A stretch of 64,000 nucleotides of DNA, taken from Rhodeus uyekii (lineage: Eukaryota; Chordata; Actinopteri; Cypriniformes; Acheilognathidae). Shown piece by piece: positions 11,281 through 24,116 of the stretch. A program made the position numbers and the translations under genes. The stretch spans positions 162,001-226,000 of the forward strand of contig JAWRVZ010000079.1 in assembly GCA_037043235.1 (NCBI GenBank), written 5' to 3'. The notes beneath the pieces were generated by a model that was not told where the DNA came from, made no database searches, and saw only the letters and a program-made list of their open reading frames with translations. Within the stretch, counting starts at the first letter, position 1. Each line of letters begins with the position of its first letter.

Positions 11281-13555
11281 AAATGTTACTTTACAGATGC
11301 GTTTCAAGATGTATATTGTTATTAGTGGACCATATTGTTTCTAGCTGTTTTGTGTGGAGGAAAATCTCTAAATTTTAATTTAGAGCCGTGTGCTTTTGTG
11401 TTGATCAAGGACCAGCTTTGTCAATTCAAACCCCAAAAGGATCAGGCTAAGGAATCACCTCAGCAAAATCTGCTTCTTAATCATTAGACAGTCGAGAGAG
11501 TGAGCTGCATGCCTCACAGAGGGTCATTTAAAGTTTATCCATGAGTTAAAACCCTCGCTAAGCTGAGCCGCCAATGACCGAGTCCTGTGACCGCTCACTG
11601 CTGACTCAGCACAGTAAAGCAGATTTAGCTTTTGTGCTACATGCATCCAATCAATCACATCTGATAGGGAGAGCAAGGTTGTTGAAAAAAAACTGACTCA
11701 GGGCCTCCATCTATGCCTCTGTGCTCTTCTGACCTTCCTGAAGTTCATATGCAAGAGTGATTTGTAAAGGCTTCAGCAGATTCCACATTCAGCCGTGCTT
11801 GTTGTGTACATGTCCATTAGACATCTAGTTGTGTATATATAGGATGACTAGCATTATGGCGTTTGCTATTTACCATGTAACAGTGTGTATACCTGACAAA
11901 CCGAGGACCAAGCTTATGTCTCTGCTAGACTAGTAAACAAAAACACAAGGTTCATTTTAGTGTTGCAGCTAGGTTTAGGATTAAGGCTTGTTCAGTTGTT
12001 GATTTTTTTTTTTAGACTTTTGCACACTGTCATTTTGCAGTGAAATCTGATCTGTTTGTTCTGACAATGTAGTGAATATTCGGGTGCCAGGAGTCCTTTT
12101 CATACAACATTTGAGAGTTGTTGGCAGAAAGAAAGGATGGAAAGCTGGAGATTTTGCCTCTGATTATGTCTATCATAACATCTTGCTACTGTTCTGAACT
12201 CACAAAGCGCATTAGAGAACATTGGTGATGGGTATTTTACCCATTCAGACTCATAACGTGTTTCCAAAACCACTTATTTGTTCAGTATTCACAACACTGT
12301 GAAGGCTTTCATAGTTCTCTATACTGTATGAGGAATGAGTGAGAGAGTGTATTCGGACATAACCAAGACAATATTGAGTGATATTTTGAATGAAAGGTTT
12401 TAGAAAAGCAAGAAATTAATAATTTTATTTGACAAGGATGCATTAAATTGATATAAATTGCATCAAAAGCTTTTACATTGTTATAAAACGAATTCAAAAG
12501 AAATGTTAATTTAAACTTTATCGAAGAATCCTAAAAAATCCATTTCCACAAAAATATTAAGCGACAGAAACTTCAGCTTTGCATTTAAAGGAATAAATTG
12601 CACTTTTAAATATATTTAGATTGTAATAATATTTAAGATTAGTCTGTGGAGTGCTGTTGAACTAGCATAAGAAAGTAGTTTTGAGCGACAATTGTGCAGT
12701 TAAGTGGTCAAAAATATCTGACTGCAACTGACCTATCAGAGTTGAGTATTCCAGAAAACCATGTAATGAAAACAGAGAAAGCAAGAAACTAAGAATAGCT
12801 TTATGCTGAATAGCAAAACTCCACAGACATTGATAGATATGATGTGGACAGAAATGAGAGAAGCCTCGGTTACTATTTATGTCAAACAGATCTGTTTGCT
12901 GGTGCATGTGGAATCATGTCACCTGAGGGATCTGATTTAGCATCGTGGGAATGAAGACAGCACTGCACAGCACTGCACTGCTCAGATTCGCTCAATCAGC
13001 CTCTGCCTCACTATTTATAGCAGTTTGACAGTAAACAGCTCAAGTGTTCACTTAGTATACAAACCTAAGGGTCTTCTTGTAGAAGGGTCCTTAAGAGACA
13101 CATAATCTTTACAACATAAAATAATATTATAGTATCTTATCCTCCTACAGAGCAAAATTAGTGGTATGTCTACTGTTAGTTGGAGCCATATTCTTGTGCC
13201 CATGAGTACAGGGAGTGCCCAACAGCACCTATAACTTTCATGTAACACATAATCCATAGTCACATATATTATTTACAAGTCATTATTCAATCACTTTTGG
13301 ACAGTGGTGCCGCCATTTTTCTACAGTCAGTGGCATTAGATACAAATTGCTGGTTCCCTATCAGTCAGTCAATTTCGACATTATGTCAGAACTGATTAAT
13401 TGGGATCTTGACCTCAATCACCTTTGAGTGGTAACAAAATAAGCCAATTCACATCAGTGAATGAGATTCACATCGCGAGCCACTCTCTTGCTTCCGGATA
13501 TATGAGGCAGTGTTTGAATACTCACATTAAGCTTTCGCTGCAGACGTCCACATTA
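11281..13555. other. intergenic, no gene seen
   Basis: AT-rich sequence. At about 12400-12570 there is a common cyprinid repeat (TTGACAAGGATGCATTAAATT...GAAGAATCCTAAAAAATCC...CCACAAAAATATTAAG). Nothing else is recognisable; frames such as 12662-12907 minus have no domain and look like chance. Confidence 0.5.
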
Positions 13556-13559
13556 GTTG

Positions 13560-14695
13560 TTCAAGAGTGACATCACTGGCTGAACCTGGCTGAGATGAAG
13601 ATGGTCAACAAGATTCAATTTCTTGACTTCCTCATCTCTACTTCCCTTTGGTAATGCTGTAGAGAACTTTGCCCAGCAGTCGTTAGCAGTACAGAAGAAG
13701 ACAGAGGCATTCAGTCACATCCTGCCCTGACGGGATGCTGCTACCAATGCTTGTGGGCTTCAACATCTGCTCTGGTGGTTGCACCACTTCTGGAGAATCT
13801 TTTGCTTATTCAGAGTTATTAAGAGTTCCTCTCTGGTCCACAGTTGGTATCACAGTCAGTAGTACCCAAAATCTCAGCAAAAGAGCCTTAACCCTCTCAT
13901 CCCCATCTTCTTTTGCCCTTGTGCTCTACAGCGCTCCCCCACTGCAGGTATGGCTGTTTTCCCTTTGTACGGTGTCTGGAATCTCGTTGGGTCATTCTAA
14001 CGATCGTACTCGACTATGTGATTTCTTTCGCCCAACGTCCCCCCAGGTTCAGCAGTAAAAGGTTTACCTCAGTGTCAGACAAGGTGGCTCTTGAGGCTTT
14101 GGGTCAACTTGGAAAAGAGCAAACATGCAGAGAATCTTTCGGCATGTTACATCCATCCATATGAGCAGGATATGGTCCCCATGGCTTTCCTTTACAGTTG
14201 GAATAGGCACGCTCTCTCAGTGTTATCCAATAGACTCACTGTACAGGGTTAATAAAACCTTCAGTGATTTACATTCTCTGTGCACAGTACTGTCCCATTT
14301 TCCACCCAAGCAGGTTTTGGGGACCAGGTGGATTGTCCGAGGTCCTGGAAGAGGCAGCAGTTGTGGCATGTTCCCTCAGGGATCCAAATTCATCAGTTTA
14401 GTTCTGACGTAATATAAAACGTGACTGACTGATATTCTTGTTTACTAATGTAACCACCATTCCCTGAAGGAGGGAACGGAGATGTTACGTCCCGTTTCCA
14501 CATCTCCTGCATCTCTGTTGGTGGCCAGGATCCCATCTCGGCTCTTAGTTTGAACTTAATTTGCACACTGCCTTATATACCTAGAAGCAGGGGAGCAGCT
14601 TGCAATGCAAAATCTTACTTGTAAATGTGCATTGGCGGGATCCAAATTTGTCGGTTCAGTTCTGACGTAACGTCTCTGTTCCCTCTTTCAGGCAT
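13560..14695 (+). mobile_element. DIRS-like retrotransposon remnant (RT N-terminus and terminal repeats)
   Basis: On the + strand around 13976-14060 a broken frame reads SRWVILTIVLDYVISFAQRP then PRFSS, matching the N-terminal RT block of the large DIRS copy (QWVLRTVTSGYAIQF...PPRFSG). After about 14380 come two direct copies of GGGATCCAAATT...AGTTCTGACGTAA (14380-14412 and 14639-14672) plus CATTCCCTGAAGGAGGGAAC, DIRS-style terminal motifs. The rest of the coding region is deleted or decayed. This copy is opposite in orientation to most others here. Confidence 0.65.
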
Positions 14696-14699
14696 ATTA

Positions 14700-16895
14700 G
14701 TAACCTAGACGTTTCACTAATATGCTCTTTCTTAGAAAATCAAGCTCTTCTTAAATGTGAAGTGTGTATGCCATTTTAATATGCAGGCAATTATATGTAA
14801 GCCATTCATATTTTTTTCAATTTGTAACACCGTGGTGCTGTGAACATTGTTTGCTTAAGCGGATTTGATTCAGCCAGTTCATTTCAGGTGAGACTGCCTG
14901 GTGAGCTGTTAGTTTTCTAGATGATCAGAGTCTTGGCAGGTGATAAATTGTGTGAAAAATACCATGGACTTACATTAAAGGAGGCACCCAAATCATACCT
15001 AGCTCAGCTTTGGCCTAGCAACCATCCAATGCTTAACTGAATACCCTAGCAAGCTTTAGAGGAACACAAATGGCACACTTCAGCTTTAAATCACAAAAAA
15101 TAATACAATTTTGTGGCTTGTGTGTAATAATAGCTTTTGATGATAAGTCATGTGATCACCAGACAACAGTCCTTATTCCAAAGCAAACCACAATCCTACA
15201 TACCGTTGTACATATATGCGATATTCCAAAGTAAGGCACACAGGGTGTGTTCCTCCAACATGCCTCAAAGAAGGCCTAAAAACATAGTCTGTGCTTATGA
15301 CTTATCATTTCATTAAGTTACACAACTTAAGTACCTTTTACTGCTCAAAGATAAATCTGTTAAGACTCACCGTTCTTGGTAAGGTCAGTGTCTGTATCAG
15401 ATTTGTTGACCGCCATCCTACAGAATTGTACGTTTTCGGTATTAGTTCAGTCATTTCTGTTAGTGTTGTCTTTTCTGTTTTGGTGAGCTTGATTTTCTAT
15501 ATCTGAGAGAAGCTACACTGGTGACTTTGTTCTTTTTTTCTTATATTCACAAAAGATACTTCATCACTATTTTTGTCTTGTTTTCCAGTAAAGATTCAAT
15601 ACATTTTAATACATGTAAAGCATAAATTAACTTGAAAATTAAGATTGTGTAATTCTTTTTTTAAGCAGAAAAGTTTTTTTAACTATCTTGTTTTAAAGAT
15701 TTTTAAGTTCTTCACAGGAAAACAACACAGAAAATCTTGATCAAGAAAAAAAACATTGCAAAGTTTATTTTCCCTTTTTTAGAGGTTGTGAAGAAGTTCT
15801 TCCAATGTTGTGAAATGTACAGAGGGTCCGAACAAGTACAAGCTGTATAGCTGGATTTGTGACAAAGATGTCAGTATGTGATCTTTTTCTGATATTTCTG
15901 TTGTTTAGTCGCTGATGTGAAAGTGTACAAAGAAAAAATTTATTTATTTATACATGTATGGCACAGACAAATATATATATATATATAGATATATATATTT
16001 ATCTCACTATTTAAATAGGTCAGAAAACACGAGCCCACATGTGACTCATATCACTATATCCATAACATTAATGTCCAGAATGTGCGAAGACAATGTAATC
16101 TAGTATGTCTTGGTTTTTGTGGTTCTGTGAGACAATCTTTGCCATAATATCTGTCATTTTCTGCCGTGCTTCAAGAACATTCTATTTAATTCAATTTGGT
16201 CTTCTGTTTTTGTTTTATTGCTTATTTTATGTTTGAGAGAATTTAGGAACTGTACAGAAATTTATATTAAACCAACTAGAGTACAGTCATATGTTGAAGG
16301 CATCAAGATGTGCATTAAAATGTTTTTATTTTCTAAGCCCTTTTCTCATGTGGTGTATTTATGTCCACAGGTTTGATATTAAAAGTTGTCATACTTCATT
16401 CAAATCCTTTTGTAACCTACGTGGCAACATCATGTCACTTCAAAGATATTGAGTTCATTGAAAGGGCATTACATTGACTTTAATCCTTTCAAGGTGTCAT
16501 TACATCATGCGTTTGTAATTCTATAGAAATGTTTGAAAGCCTTTTTCAGGAAACAAGACATATGAGCTGTATGTAATCAAATGCTGATATGTTTTCTTCA
16601 GGATGTGCTCTAAAGCTCTGAAATAACAATGTAATCTGAGACAGAATAATGTCAGTTTAGGAGAAAGTTGAGCTATCTCGGTTATTTTTGCATTTCATAG
16701 AAAAAAAAATATTTTTATCTGGTTCTTTTGGCTTTGAAAAGCAAAAAAAAAAACATGTCTGTAGCATTGGCGTTTCCTCCTCATGTTCCCTTGTTGTTTC
16801 TCATTACAATGAAAAGCATTTGATGACCTTGATACATAGAATCGCCCTTTAGAACTTTGCCTTCCGCTTTTTTCATGCTTTTTTCATGCTTTTTT

Positions 16896-16935
<40 letters not shown>

Positions 16936-17315
16936 ATGGGCTGCAGTTTGGAAACATTAAGGTTCTTGAATGTTTTTAGTAGTCTCTTAATCTCACCAAG
17001 GCCGAATTTATATGATCGAAAATAGTCAAAACTGTGAAATATTATTACAATTTTAATTAACTGGTTTCTTTTGTAATATATTCGAAAATGTAATTTATTC
17101 CTGTGATGGCAGGGTTCATTTAATTAATTTTGATCTTTCAGAAATCATTCTAATATGCTGATTTGGTGCTAATTAATTAATTTGGTATTTAAGTAGCGCA
17201 TTTCACATATAATGCTGCATACCCAAAACACCTTACAATCATATCAAGGGTCTGTCCTCAAATTAATTACGCCATAATTTTTTTGTAATATATTAAATTC
17301 ATAAATATCTTTACT
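14700..17315. other. intergenic, AT-rich, (GT)n microsatellite
   Basis: No gene is recognised. There is an (AT)n tract near 15970-16000 and a (GT)n microsatellite at about 16900-16933, preceded by three TTTTTTCATGC-like units. The stretch 15600-16350 is U-rich and UTR-like, but I cannot tie it to a transcript. Confidence 0.4.
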
Positions 17316-17319
17316 GTCT

Positions 17320-18038
17320 TTATCATGAAAGCACGCAGCCAATGATAACACAATCTGCATGCTACACAGCGCAAGATAAAACATGACATGAACCGCGTGC
17401 TACACAACAACTGACATGGACCAGAGCGTGCAGCTCGAGCAAACTCGAAACCACACATGCTCTCAGAACACGACTGTCACGTGTCACTTGTTTTGTCACA
17501 TGTTCCCTGTTCCATAACTCACCGTCACTCATCAGTTCCATTACCTCTAATCATCCCAGGTGTTTGTATTTTGGTTAATCACTGTCTGTATATTTAGTTC
17601 TCCTTTTGCACTTGTTAACGTTATGTCGAGTAGTCTATGTGTGGATGCCTCCTGAGTTTCGCACACCCATGTTCCGTTTTGTTTTCATTTATTATTAAAG
17701 CTTTTCTGTTGGATCTCCGTGTTCCTGTCTTCTCCGCATCGCACACCAGCGCACAAAGTGTAACAACGACAGAGCGCATGAGTGAACACTCATCTCGTGT
17801 ACTCACAACAGAAGAGAAACACACGGAGCAAGAATGTCCGAATCCCAAAACACAAAACTGAAGCCGAACAAGATTGAAATCAGGATCCGAACATCACGCC
17901 CTGCACACACGACAGATCACGTGGACAGTTAAGCACACGGCTCGAGCAAGTTCAAACCAATGCACTCGCATAGAAGACAAGATATTAAGGAAATGTCAGA
18001 GCTCTGTCACAAAACCAAGAAATGACAGAACCCTAACA
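17320..18038 (-). mobile_element. decayed LTR (family of 33938-34750) with nested solo LTR
   Basis: The right end GTCAGAGCTCTGTCACAAAACCAAGAAATGACAGAACCCTAACA resembles, with differences, the right end of the LTR at 33938-34750; both contain CACAAAACCAAGAAATGAC. The left part has ACCGCGTGC...CACACA sequence like that LTR's middle. It is interrupted at 17475-17765 by a younger solo LTR. The left boundary is approximate. Confidence 0.55.
17475..17765 (+). mobile_element. solo LTR with 5-bp target-site duplication
   Basis: The 291-bp unit begins TGTCACGTG and ends GTGTAACA, so it has TG...CA termini. ACGAC stands directly before (17470-17474) and after (17766-17770). A TATATTTAG-like box is near 17588 and an ATTAAA polyadenylation signal near 17693, so it reads on the + strand. 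There is no second copy or internal region nearby: a solo LTR left by recombination. Confidence 0.8.
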
Positions 18039-19870
18039 GTTTTTACTGTATTTTTGATCAAATAAATGCAACCTTGGTGAGACTAAGAGACTACTTTAAA
18101 AAAAAAAAAACATGGACAATAGACAATTTTGTATGTTTCCTTTGAGCAAGTTTTTACTTTGCACAGTTTTAAGAGAAAAAGAAACCTGAAAAAAAGAGCT
18201 ATCTATTGGATAGATTAAAAAAACAATGATATTAAATAATGGATCACGTAAGGTTGGTTACCTTTTTTGAAACAAGATAAATGCTTACAGAATCAGATTG
18301 CTTTAGTATAAAATGCATAAACAGGTACACCTTTTTATTAGTTTGATTAACCTATTGTGAGATGGATGTTTGGGTGCATTAATTTTGCATAATTAGGGCT
18401 ACAATGATGCTTTTGAAAACTATCTGCTTGAGAGCAATAACCATAAGGGCACAGGAAATTGTTAGAATGTGAACAACATAACAAACGGGGGAAAAATAGA
18501 TGCAAAACTATTCAGCGGGATTTTCTTTTAACTACATCTGCACACCAAATACTTGCCCCCATGTCAATCCAAACCTGTAAACAGTTTTTTTTTTAATTCC
18601 ATGAAAGCATATGGCTCTTGTTATTTAATGACAGTTCACAGTGATCACAGCTCTCCTAATAGGAAAAACTAAATACACTTAATGAAAGCAAATCATACCA
18701 CCTGAAATGAAAGGAGGTGAGGAAATATAGACAAAACTTTCATTCTTAGGTGAACTATTCCTTTAAAAACTTCCGATTACCACATAGGCCATACAAGAGG
18801 TCAGAGCTTGAAAGATAGCAGAATAAATTAGTTTTGTATTTAAAGAGCTAGAATTGCTCACCAAGACCACCAAAATCCTGCAGAAATATTCAAAATAATG
18901 TTCATGGACTTAAGAGTAGGGCATATGAGTGCATAAATCCCATGATCTTGAAGATTGTGTTGTTTTTCATAAACCAGAGCCACTACAGTGCCATAAAGAC
19001 ATTCTCGTACCAAATAATTAGAAATACTGTATAATGAATTTCATAATACGCACTCATGTCACATCTCCAAGGCTAGTTCTTCTCATTCTAAGCAAACTTC
19101 ATGAAAACTGAAAACAAGGTCACTTTCATTAACAATCACAAGCTGAAAAGCGTATAGTTGTGCTTGCACAATCTTTCAATTTAGATCGGGAGGTCTAATA
19201 CAGGTTCAATAGCATCTTTTATTTGGATCTGCGTTTAACTTTAAATAAACATTTCAACAAATGAAAATGGAGAGTAATGTTTTTTTGAAAGTCACATCAA
19301 AACATTTTGTCTAATTGTTGTTACCTTTTAACCTGAATTAAGTAACCTGAAACTATATATCAAACTCAATATGAGCACACTGTGCAAATTGTCGATATCT
19401 AACTAAAACTGCAGCCATAAAAGCTTCCTCTTTAATATCAAATGTAATTTGTGATTGAGTCATTGAGCTAGATGTTTGATAGATGGACTGAACTTGACAT
19501 TGAGATACAGTAATGTAATGCGATATATAGACCACATACATCTGTCAGCTTAATGCTGAGGAAAATTGCATGCTTAGAGTTTACTGTCACCATGCACAAA
19601 TAATTAAAAGGTTGTGGAATTTTTCACATAAATTCATTTAATAGCGCAAGATGATGGCAGTTTTGAGAGATCACAGCTCATGTATGTGACACATTTATGT
19701 GCTCTAATGTGACAGCTATGCTTTCAACAGTCCCTCCGTCCCTGGATGATGTTAGGAACAATGTTGCCCAAGGGCACATTGCCCTCTAAGACTGCCATGA
19801 ATGAAAATGCTGATTTCGTGTATAGTTCGTCATTATTTATCTTTATAAGATTGTTGTATATCTAAATCAG
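18039..19870. other. intergenic with decayed MITE
   Basis: The segment 18040-18105 is part of a common cyprinid repeat (GATCAAATAAATGCAACCTTGGTGAG). A decayed MITE of the CCCCATGTCAATCCAAACCTG...AGGTGAACTATTCCTTTAA type spans about 18545-18770. The rest shows no element or gene. Confidence 0.45.
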
Positions 19871-20006
19871 TAAAACATTGGTGCTTACAACACCAGGGTC
19901 ATGGGTTTGATCCCAGGGAAAGCAAGAACTGATTCAATGTGTTCCTTGAATGCATGTTGGTCGCTTTGGATAAAAGCATCTGCCAAATGCATAAATGTAA
20001 ATAATA
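19871..20006 (+). repeat. tRNA-derived SINE fragment
   Basis: B box GGGTCATGGGTTTGATCCC is followed by the shared tail TCGCTTTGGATAAAAGCATC and TGCCAAATGCATAAATGTAA. It is the same family as the fragment at 751-897, in the opposite orientation. The A box is decayed. Confidence 0.7.
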
Positions 20007-21612
20007 ACCCATGTATTTTTCCATGAGTCCGCTTTGTTAGCGGTAGCTTGTTTAATACTGCGGTATTAACCGAGAATAAGTCACCCACTACAACTAACAC
20101 AGTGATAAGCCTAAGTGTGAACTGAAATTAGGTTGATATTGTAGATCTACTGTTGTGTTGAGTTTTGCTTAATATGATGTTAAGTGGCAGATCGGTGGCC
20201 TTTTTGCAGTTTGAATATATAAGTAAGAGATGTCCTCTGTCCCTGACAAAAACTAAAATATTACGTGAAGGACTCAGAAAATTGTGACCTCTTCAAAAAA
20301 ATTGATTTTGAGGCAGTTAATGTTTATTGTCCCCCTCAACTGTTTGACGAAGTTGAAAAATCAAATGAAAAATACTGGTGTATATATGACACACTGTTTT
20401 GTTTTTTTTATAAACTTTAACTACATTATTTTTCTCAGTAGAGTCACCTTTAGATGAGCTATTTCAGGCTTCCCTTACGCTGTAGAAAAATAGGCAGATG
20501 TAAAAATAGCAGCTCTAAATTGAAACTTTAGCCCAGAAAATGGCCTGAGAAGATAAATTAATTTTGAAACCAGTTTGTGACCTTACAGATGCTACAGAAC
20601 TCATTAAAAGCCCCACAACTATTTCTACATTAAATTACAGGTGCATTCTGGGACATTGAGTTCATTTTGAGCAATACATCTGCCCATTCTGACTAAAGGA
20701 ACTCTTGCTCTATGTTAATTGTGTTATGCTGCAATTATAGACAAATTAAAGTATAGCATTAAAACATTAAAACAACTTTTATTGCATTTTTTATCTATCA
20801 TCCCAAACCACCAGCCCAACTTTTAGATCCATCACAATGCCACATCAGCTTCAAACTGTGCAGTGCTCAGGTGCAGATAAGGTTAAATGCTCATGGTGCA
20901 AGTCTTGCTCTGAAACCACCTCTTATCTGACTGACCACCCGAAACACCCTGGTTGTGTTTTAGGTGGCACACTGCTTCAGAGATTAAATTGCAGTGGTTG
21001 GTTGATAGCTACAGATCGGGAATGTCAGATAATGCTGTGAGCTATTAAGGGAGGTGCTGGAAGCTCAAGGGAAGTCAAGTCTGGTCAAGAAAGAAGGCAA
21101 CAGCACTGAAAAGTAGTGATACACCTTTGTTTGGAATCTAATGCACATCTGTTGTTTTCTAAATTAACAATAAACAATTGCATCAAGCTAAAGTAATATT
21201 ACTTGCTAGGGGAATTATTTATCATGGTTCTTATGATTAATTAATTAATATCACTATTTATTGAACATTGGTGTCCAACTTCATTTATCATGTTGCCATT
21301 TAAAACCAGAAATTATGTTAATTTTACCACAGTGGGTATAAGCTTATTTTTTATATTGAAATAGAAAATGAGTAATAAAATATTGTACAAAATATAGTAA
21401 TAAAATATTGTTGCTTTACTTTGAAAGCTTTTACTACCACACAGAGTTACACTGACATTCCATCACCAGATATCGCACAAGGGAACGTTTCAAAGAGGAA
21501 AAATAGTCAAGATCCAGGCTGAGATGGTGATATTCCTAACATCAGTGGAATACAGATAAGTCTATCTTGTTTGTAATTTCTTTCAGGATGTAATTCCATC
21601 ATTCAAAACTGT
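20007..21612. other. intergenic, nothing recognised
   Basis: AT-rich, no repeat or coding signature that I can support. The + frame 20837-21040 has no domain. Confidence 0.4.
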
Positions 21613-21616
21613 TACG

Positions 21617-21815
21617 TGTCAGGGTTGGGTGAAGGGAGGGAGGAAACACTCAAGGATGTGGGAAGAAAGGTTTTTTTTTCATAAAAACAAAATACTAACA
21701 AAAACTACACCGAGGGAGGAAACATGACTTGACTGGACTGGACTGGACATGACAGGCGACGAGGACAAGCAACTAGCGTCGACATACGAGCGACATTCAA
21801 AGACTTTCAGGGTAT
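21617..21815 (-). mobile_element. LTR fragment
   Basis: Starts TGTCAGGGTTGGGTG like the LTR starts at 33938 and 63924, with AGGAAACACTCAAGG and ACACCGAGGGAGGAAACATG inside, then stops at the microsatellite region. The other end is missing. Confidence 0.45.
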
Positions 21816-21837
21816 GGAAATAGCCAAAGTAACTTAT

Positions 21838-21903
<66 letters not shown>
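21838..21903. repeat. (GT)n(TA)n microsatellite
   Basis: A short (GT)n run continues as about 50 bp of uninterrupted TA. The TA run is the apparent insertion site of the Tc1-like element that starts at about 21902. Confidence 0.9.
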
Positions 21904-21906
<3 letters not shown>

Positions 21907-22463
21907 GGTACGGAAAGTACTCAGACATTTTTGCAGATTTATTAAAAAAGAAAAACTGAAATATCACATGCTAAGTATTCAGACTCTTTGTTGTGACACT
22001 GATATATTTATGAGTCATCCTTGGAATGGTTTTACACCTTCATTTGAGTCCAGCTGTGTTTGATTAAACTGATTGGGCTTAATTAAAAAAGTAACACACC
22101 TGTCTATATAAGACCTTGCAGCTCACAGAGCATGTCAGAGCAAATGAGAATCATGAGGTTAAAGGAACTGCCTAAAGAGAGACAGAATTGTGGAAAGGCA
22201 CAGATCTGACAAAGGTGATGTAGCTGGGAGATGGGAGAAAGTTGTAGAAAGTCAACCATCACTGCAGGCCTCCACCAGTCGGGGCTTTATGGCAGAGTGT
22301 CCCGACGGAAGCCTCTCCTCAGTGCAAGACACATGAAAGTCTGCATGGAAATTGCTAAAAAAAGAAACACCTGAACGACTCCAAGTGAAATAAGATTCTC
22401 TGGTCTGATGAGACCAATATAGAACTTTTTGGGCTTAATTCTAATTGATATGTGTGGAGAAAA

Positions 22464-22800
22464 CGTCTCGGGTTACGAATGTAACCCTGGTTCCCTGAGG
22501 GGAACGAGACGTTTCGTCAAAGCGCTAGGGGAAATAGCCTGATGTCAGTCACGTGAAGATCTGTGCAACCAATGAGAGACGTACGCATGTGAATGCGTCA
22601 CCGCCCGCACATGCCGGTGACGTCATGAGAGAGAGCATAAAGCGCGCCCGAAACCCGGAAGCACCAGCAAAAGAGTGTCTGAAGCGGGCACGAAGGCGCA
22701 AGGAGCTGAGGCAAAGACGCAGCGTCTCGGTTACTTTCGTAACCCGAGACGTTCCCTTTCAGGGAACTCGAGCTGCGTCAAAGCACTAGGGGAACGCTAT
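22464..22800. repeat. DIRS left terminal repeat and internal complementary region
   Basis: The end starts CGTCTCGGGTTACGAATGTA. About 250 bp inside, TCTCGGTTACTTTCGTAACC followed by GAGACGTTCCCTTTCAGGGA duplicates the sequence of the two termini. Such a region lets a circular intermediate form in DIRS replication models. Within the terminal part, TGACGTCA sites occur in both ends. Confidence 0.8.
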
Positions 22801-22844
22801 ACCAACGCCACCTCAGCGACGCCGGCATCCGGGTGTGTCCCAGC

Positions 22845-24116
22845 TCAATGAGAGAGCACCCTGGTTCCTGGGGCGGAATCGAGGTCCAATTGGTAAAACC
22901 TCATGAATGTGTGTGGCGAGGACCAGCCAGCCGCAGCACAAACATCAGACAAGGAAACTCCAGAGAGGAGAGCCTTGGATGCCGCCAGGCTCCGAGTGGA
23001 GTGGGCCCGGACCCTCAACGAAGAAGCATGTTCGGCCGACTCGTAAGCTTGACAGATAGCCTCGACTATACACCTGCTTAGGGTTTGCTTAGAAGCTGGA
23101 GCCCCCTTAGGAGTCCTAAAGCAAATGAACAGTTGGTCCGACTTACGCCAAGTGGCAGTCTTGAAAACGTAAGCGTCCAGTGCTTGCACTGGACAGACCT
23201 TGTTCTTGTGCTCCTGCTCACGATCGTCAAATGGGGGAGGGCAGAAGGCCTGCAGCGTGATAGACCGAGCCACATTAGTGGGAACCTTGGGGACATAGCC
23301 TGGCCTCGGGTGGAGAAAGGCTTTCGCCATCCCGGGCGCGAACTCGAGGCATGAGGGAGCCACCGAGAGGGCCTGAAGATCCCCAACCCTCTTAAGCGAG
23401 GTGATGGCCAGCAAAAGAAGGGTTTTAAGAGAGAGGAGCTTGATAGGGAGCTCCTCTAGAGGTTCAAAGGGTGCCTGGGACAGGCCTTGGAGTACCACAG
23501 ACAAGTCCCAGACAGGCACCCTAGTCTGTGCCGCAGGTCTCAGCCTTAGTGTGCCACGGAGGAAACAAGTGACTAGGGGGTCCCTGCCCAAGGAAACCCC
23601 ACCCAGTACATGGCAAGCTGCTATGGCAGCCGCATAAACCTTCAAGGTGGAGGGGGACAACCCTGCCGCAAATCTTTCTTGCAGGAACTCCAGCACTTTG
23701 CCAACTTGACAGGTTACTGGGTTCACCTGCCTTTTGCTACACCAAGACGTGAAGAGTTTCCACTTCAAGGCGTAGAGTTTCCTCGTGGAGGAAGCTCTGG
23801 ACTGAAGAATGGTCTCCACAACTTCAGCTGAGAGACCGGATTCTATGAGCTGGACCCCTTCAGGGGCCAGGCCCACAGCTTCATTAGCTCTGGGCGAGGG
23901 TAAAGAATGCAACCCTCCGCCTGGGACAGAAGGTCCCTCCTGACCGGAATCTCCCATGGGACTCTGTCGAGGAGGGCCACGAGGTCCGCGAACCATATTC
24001 TGGAAGGCCAGTGGGGGGCCACTAGCGTGAGATGGACCTTGTCCCGGCGAATTTTGGCCAGAACTCCCGGGAGCAGAGCGATCGGGGGAAAGGCGTACAG
24101 GCGTAACCTCGGCCAC
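22845..24116 (-). CDS. DIRS tyrosine recombinase (423 aa), intact frame
   Basis: This is the integrase of the DIRS element, expected to act in the nucleus on the circular cDNA. The frame is open for 423 codons. The N-terminal 90 residues are Pro/Ser/Gly-rich. A core-binding SAM-like region follows (SSTRKLYALKWKLFTSWC near residue 109). The catalytic domain shows Arg in SLKRVGDLQAL, the HxxR box in RAHSTRSLA, the GW of AAGWSSPHTF and the nucleophile Tyr in RFYQLDL. All R-H-R-Y residues are therefore visible. The start overlaps the end of the RT frame (stop at 24022) by about 95 bp. It is the best preserved gene of the element. The start codon choice is the first ATG of the frame and is uncertain. 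Confidence 0.88.
   Translation of the reverse strand: MAEVTPVRLSPDRSAPGSSGQNSPGQGPSHASGPPLAFQNMVRGPRGPPRQSPMGDSGQEGPSVPGGGLHSLPSPRANEAVGLAPEGVQLIESGLSAEVVETILQSRASSTRKLYALKWKLFTSWCSKRQVNPVTCQVGKVLEFLQERFAAGLSPSTLKVYAAAIAACHVLGGVSLGRDPLVTCFLRGTLRLRPAAQTRVPVWDLSVVLQGLSQAPFEPLEELPIKLLSLKTLLLLAITSLKRVGDLQALSVAPSCLEFAPGMAKAFLHPRPGYVPKVPTNVARSITLQAFCPPPFDDREQEHKNKVCPVQALDAYVFKTATWRKSDQLFICFRTPKGAPASKQTLSRCIVEAICQAYESAEHASSLRVRAHSTRSLAASKALLSGVSLSDVCAAAGWSSPHTFMRFYQLDLDSAPGTRVLSH

Noticed and set aside
23401..23831. Plus-strand frames across the DIRS recombinase
   Set aside because: Antisense of the recombinase with no independent domain.
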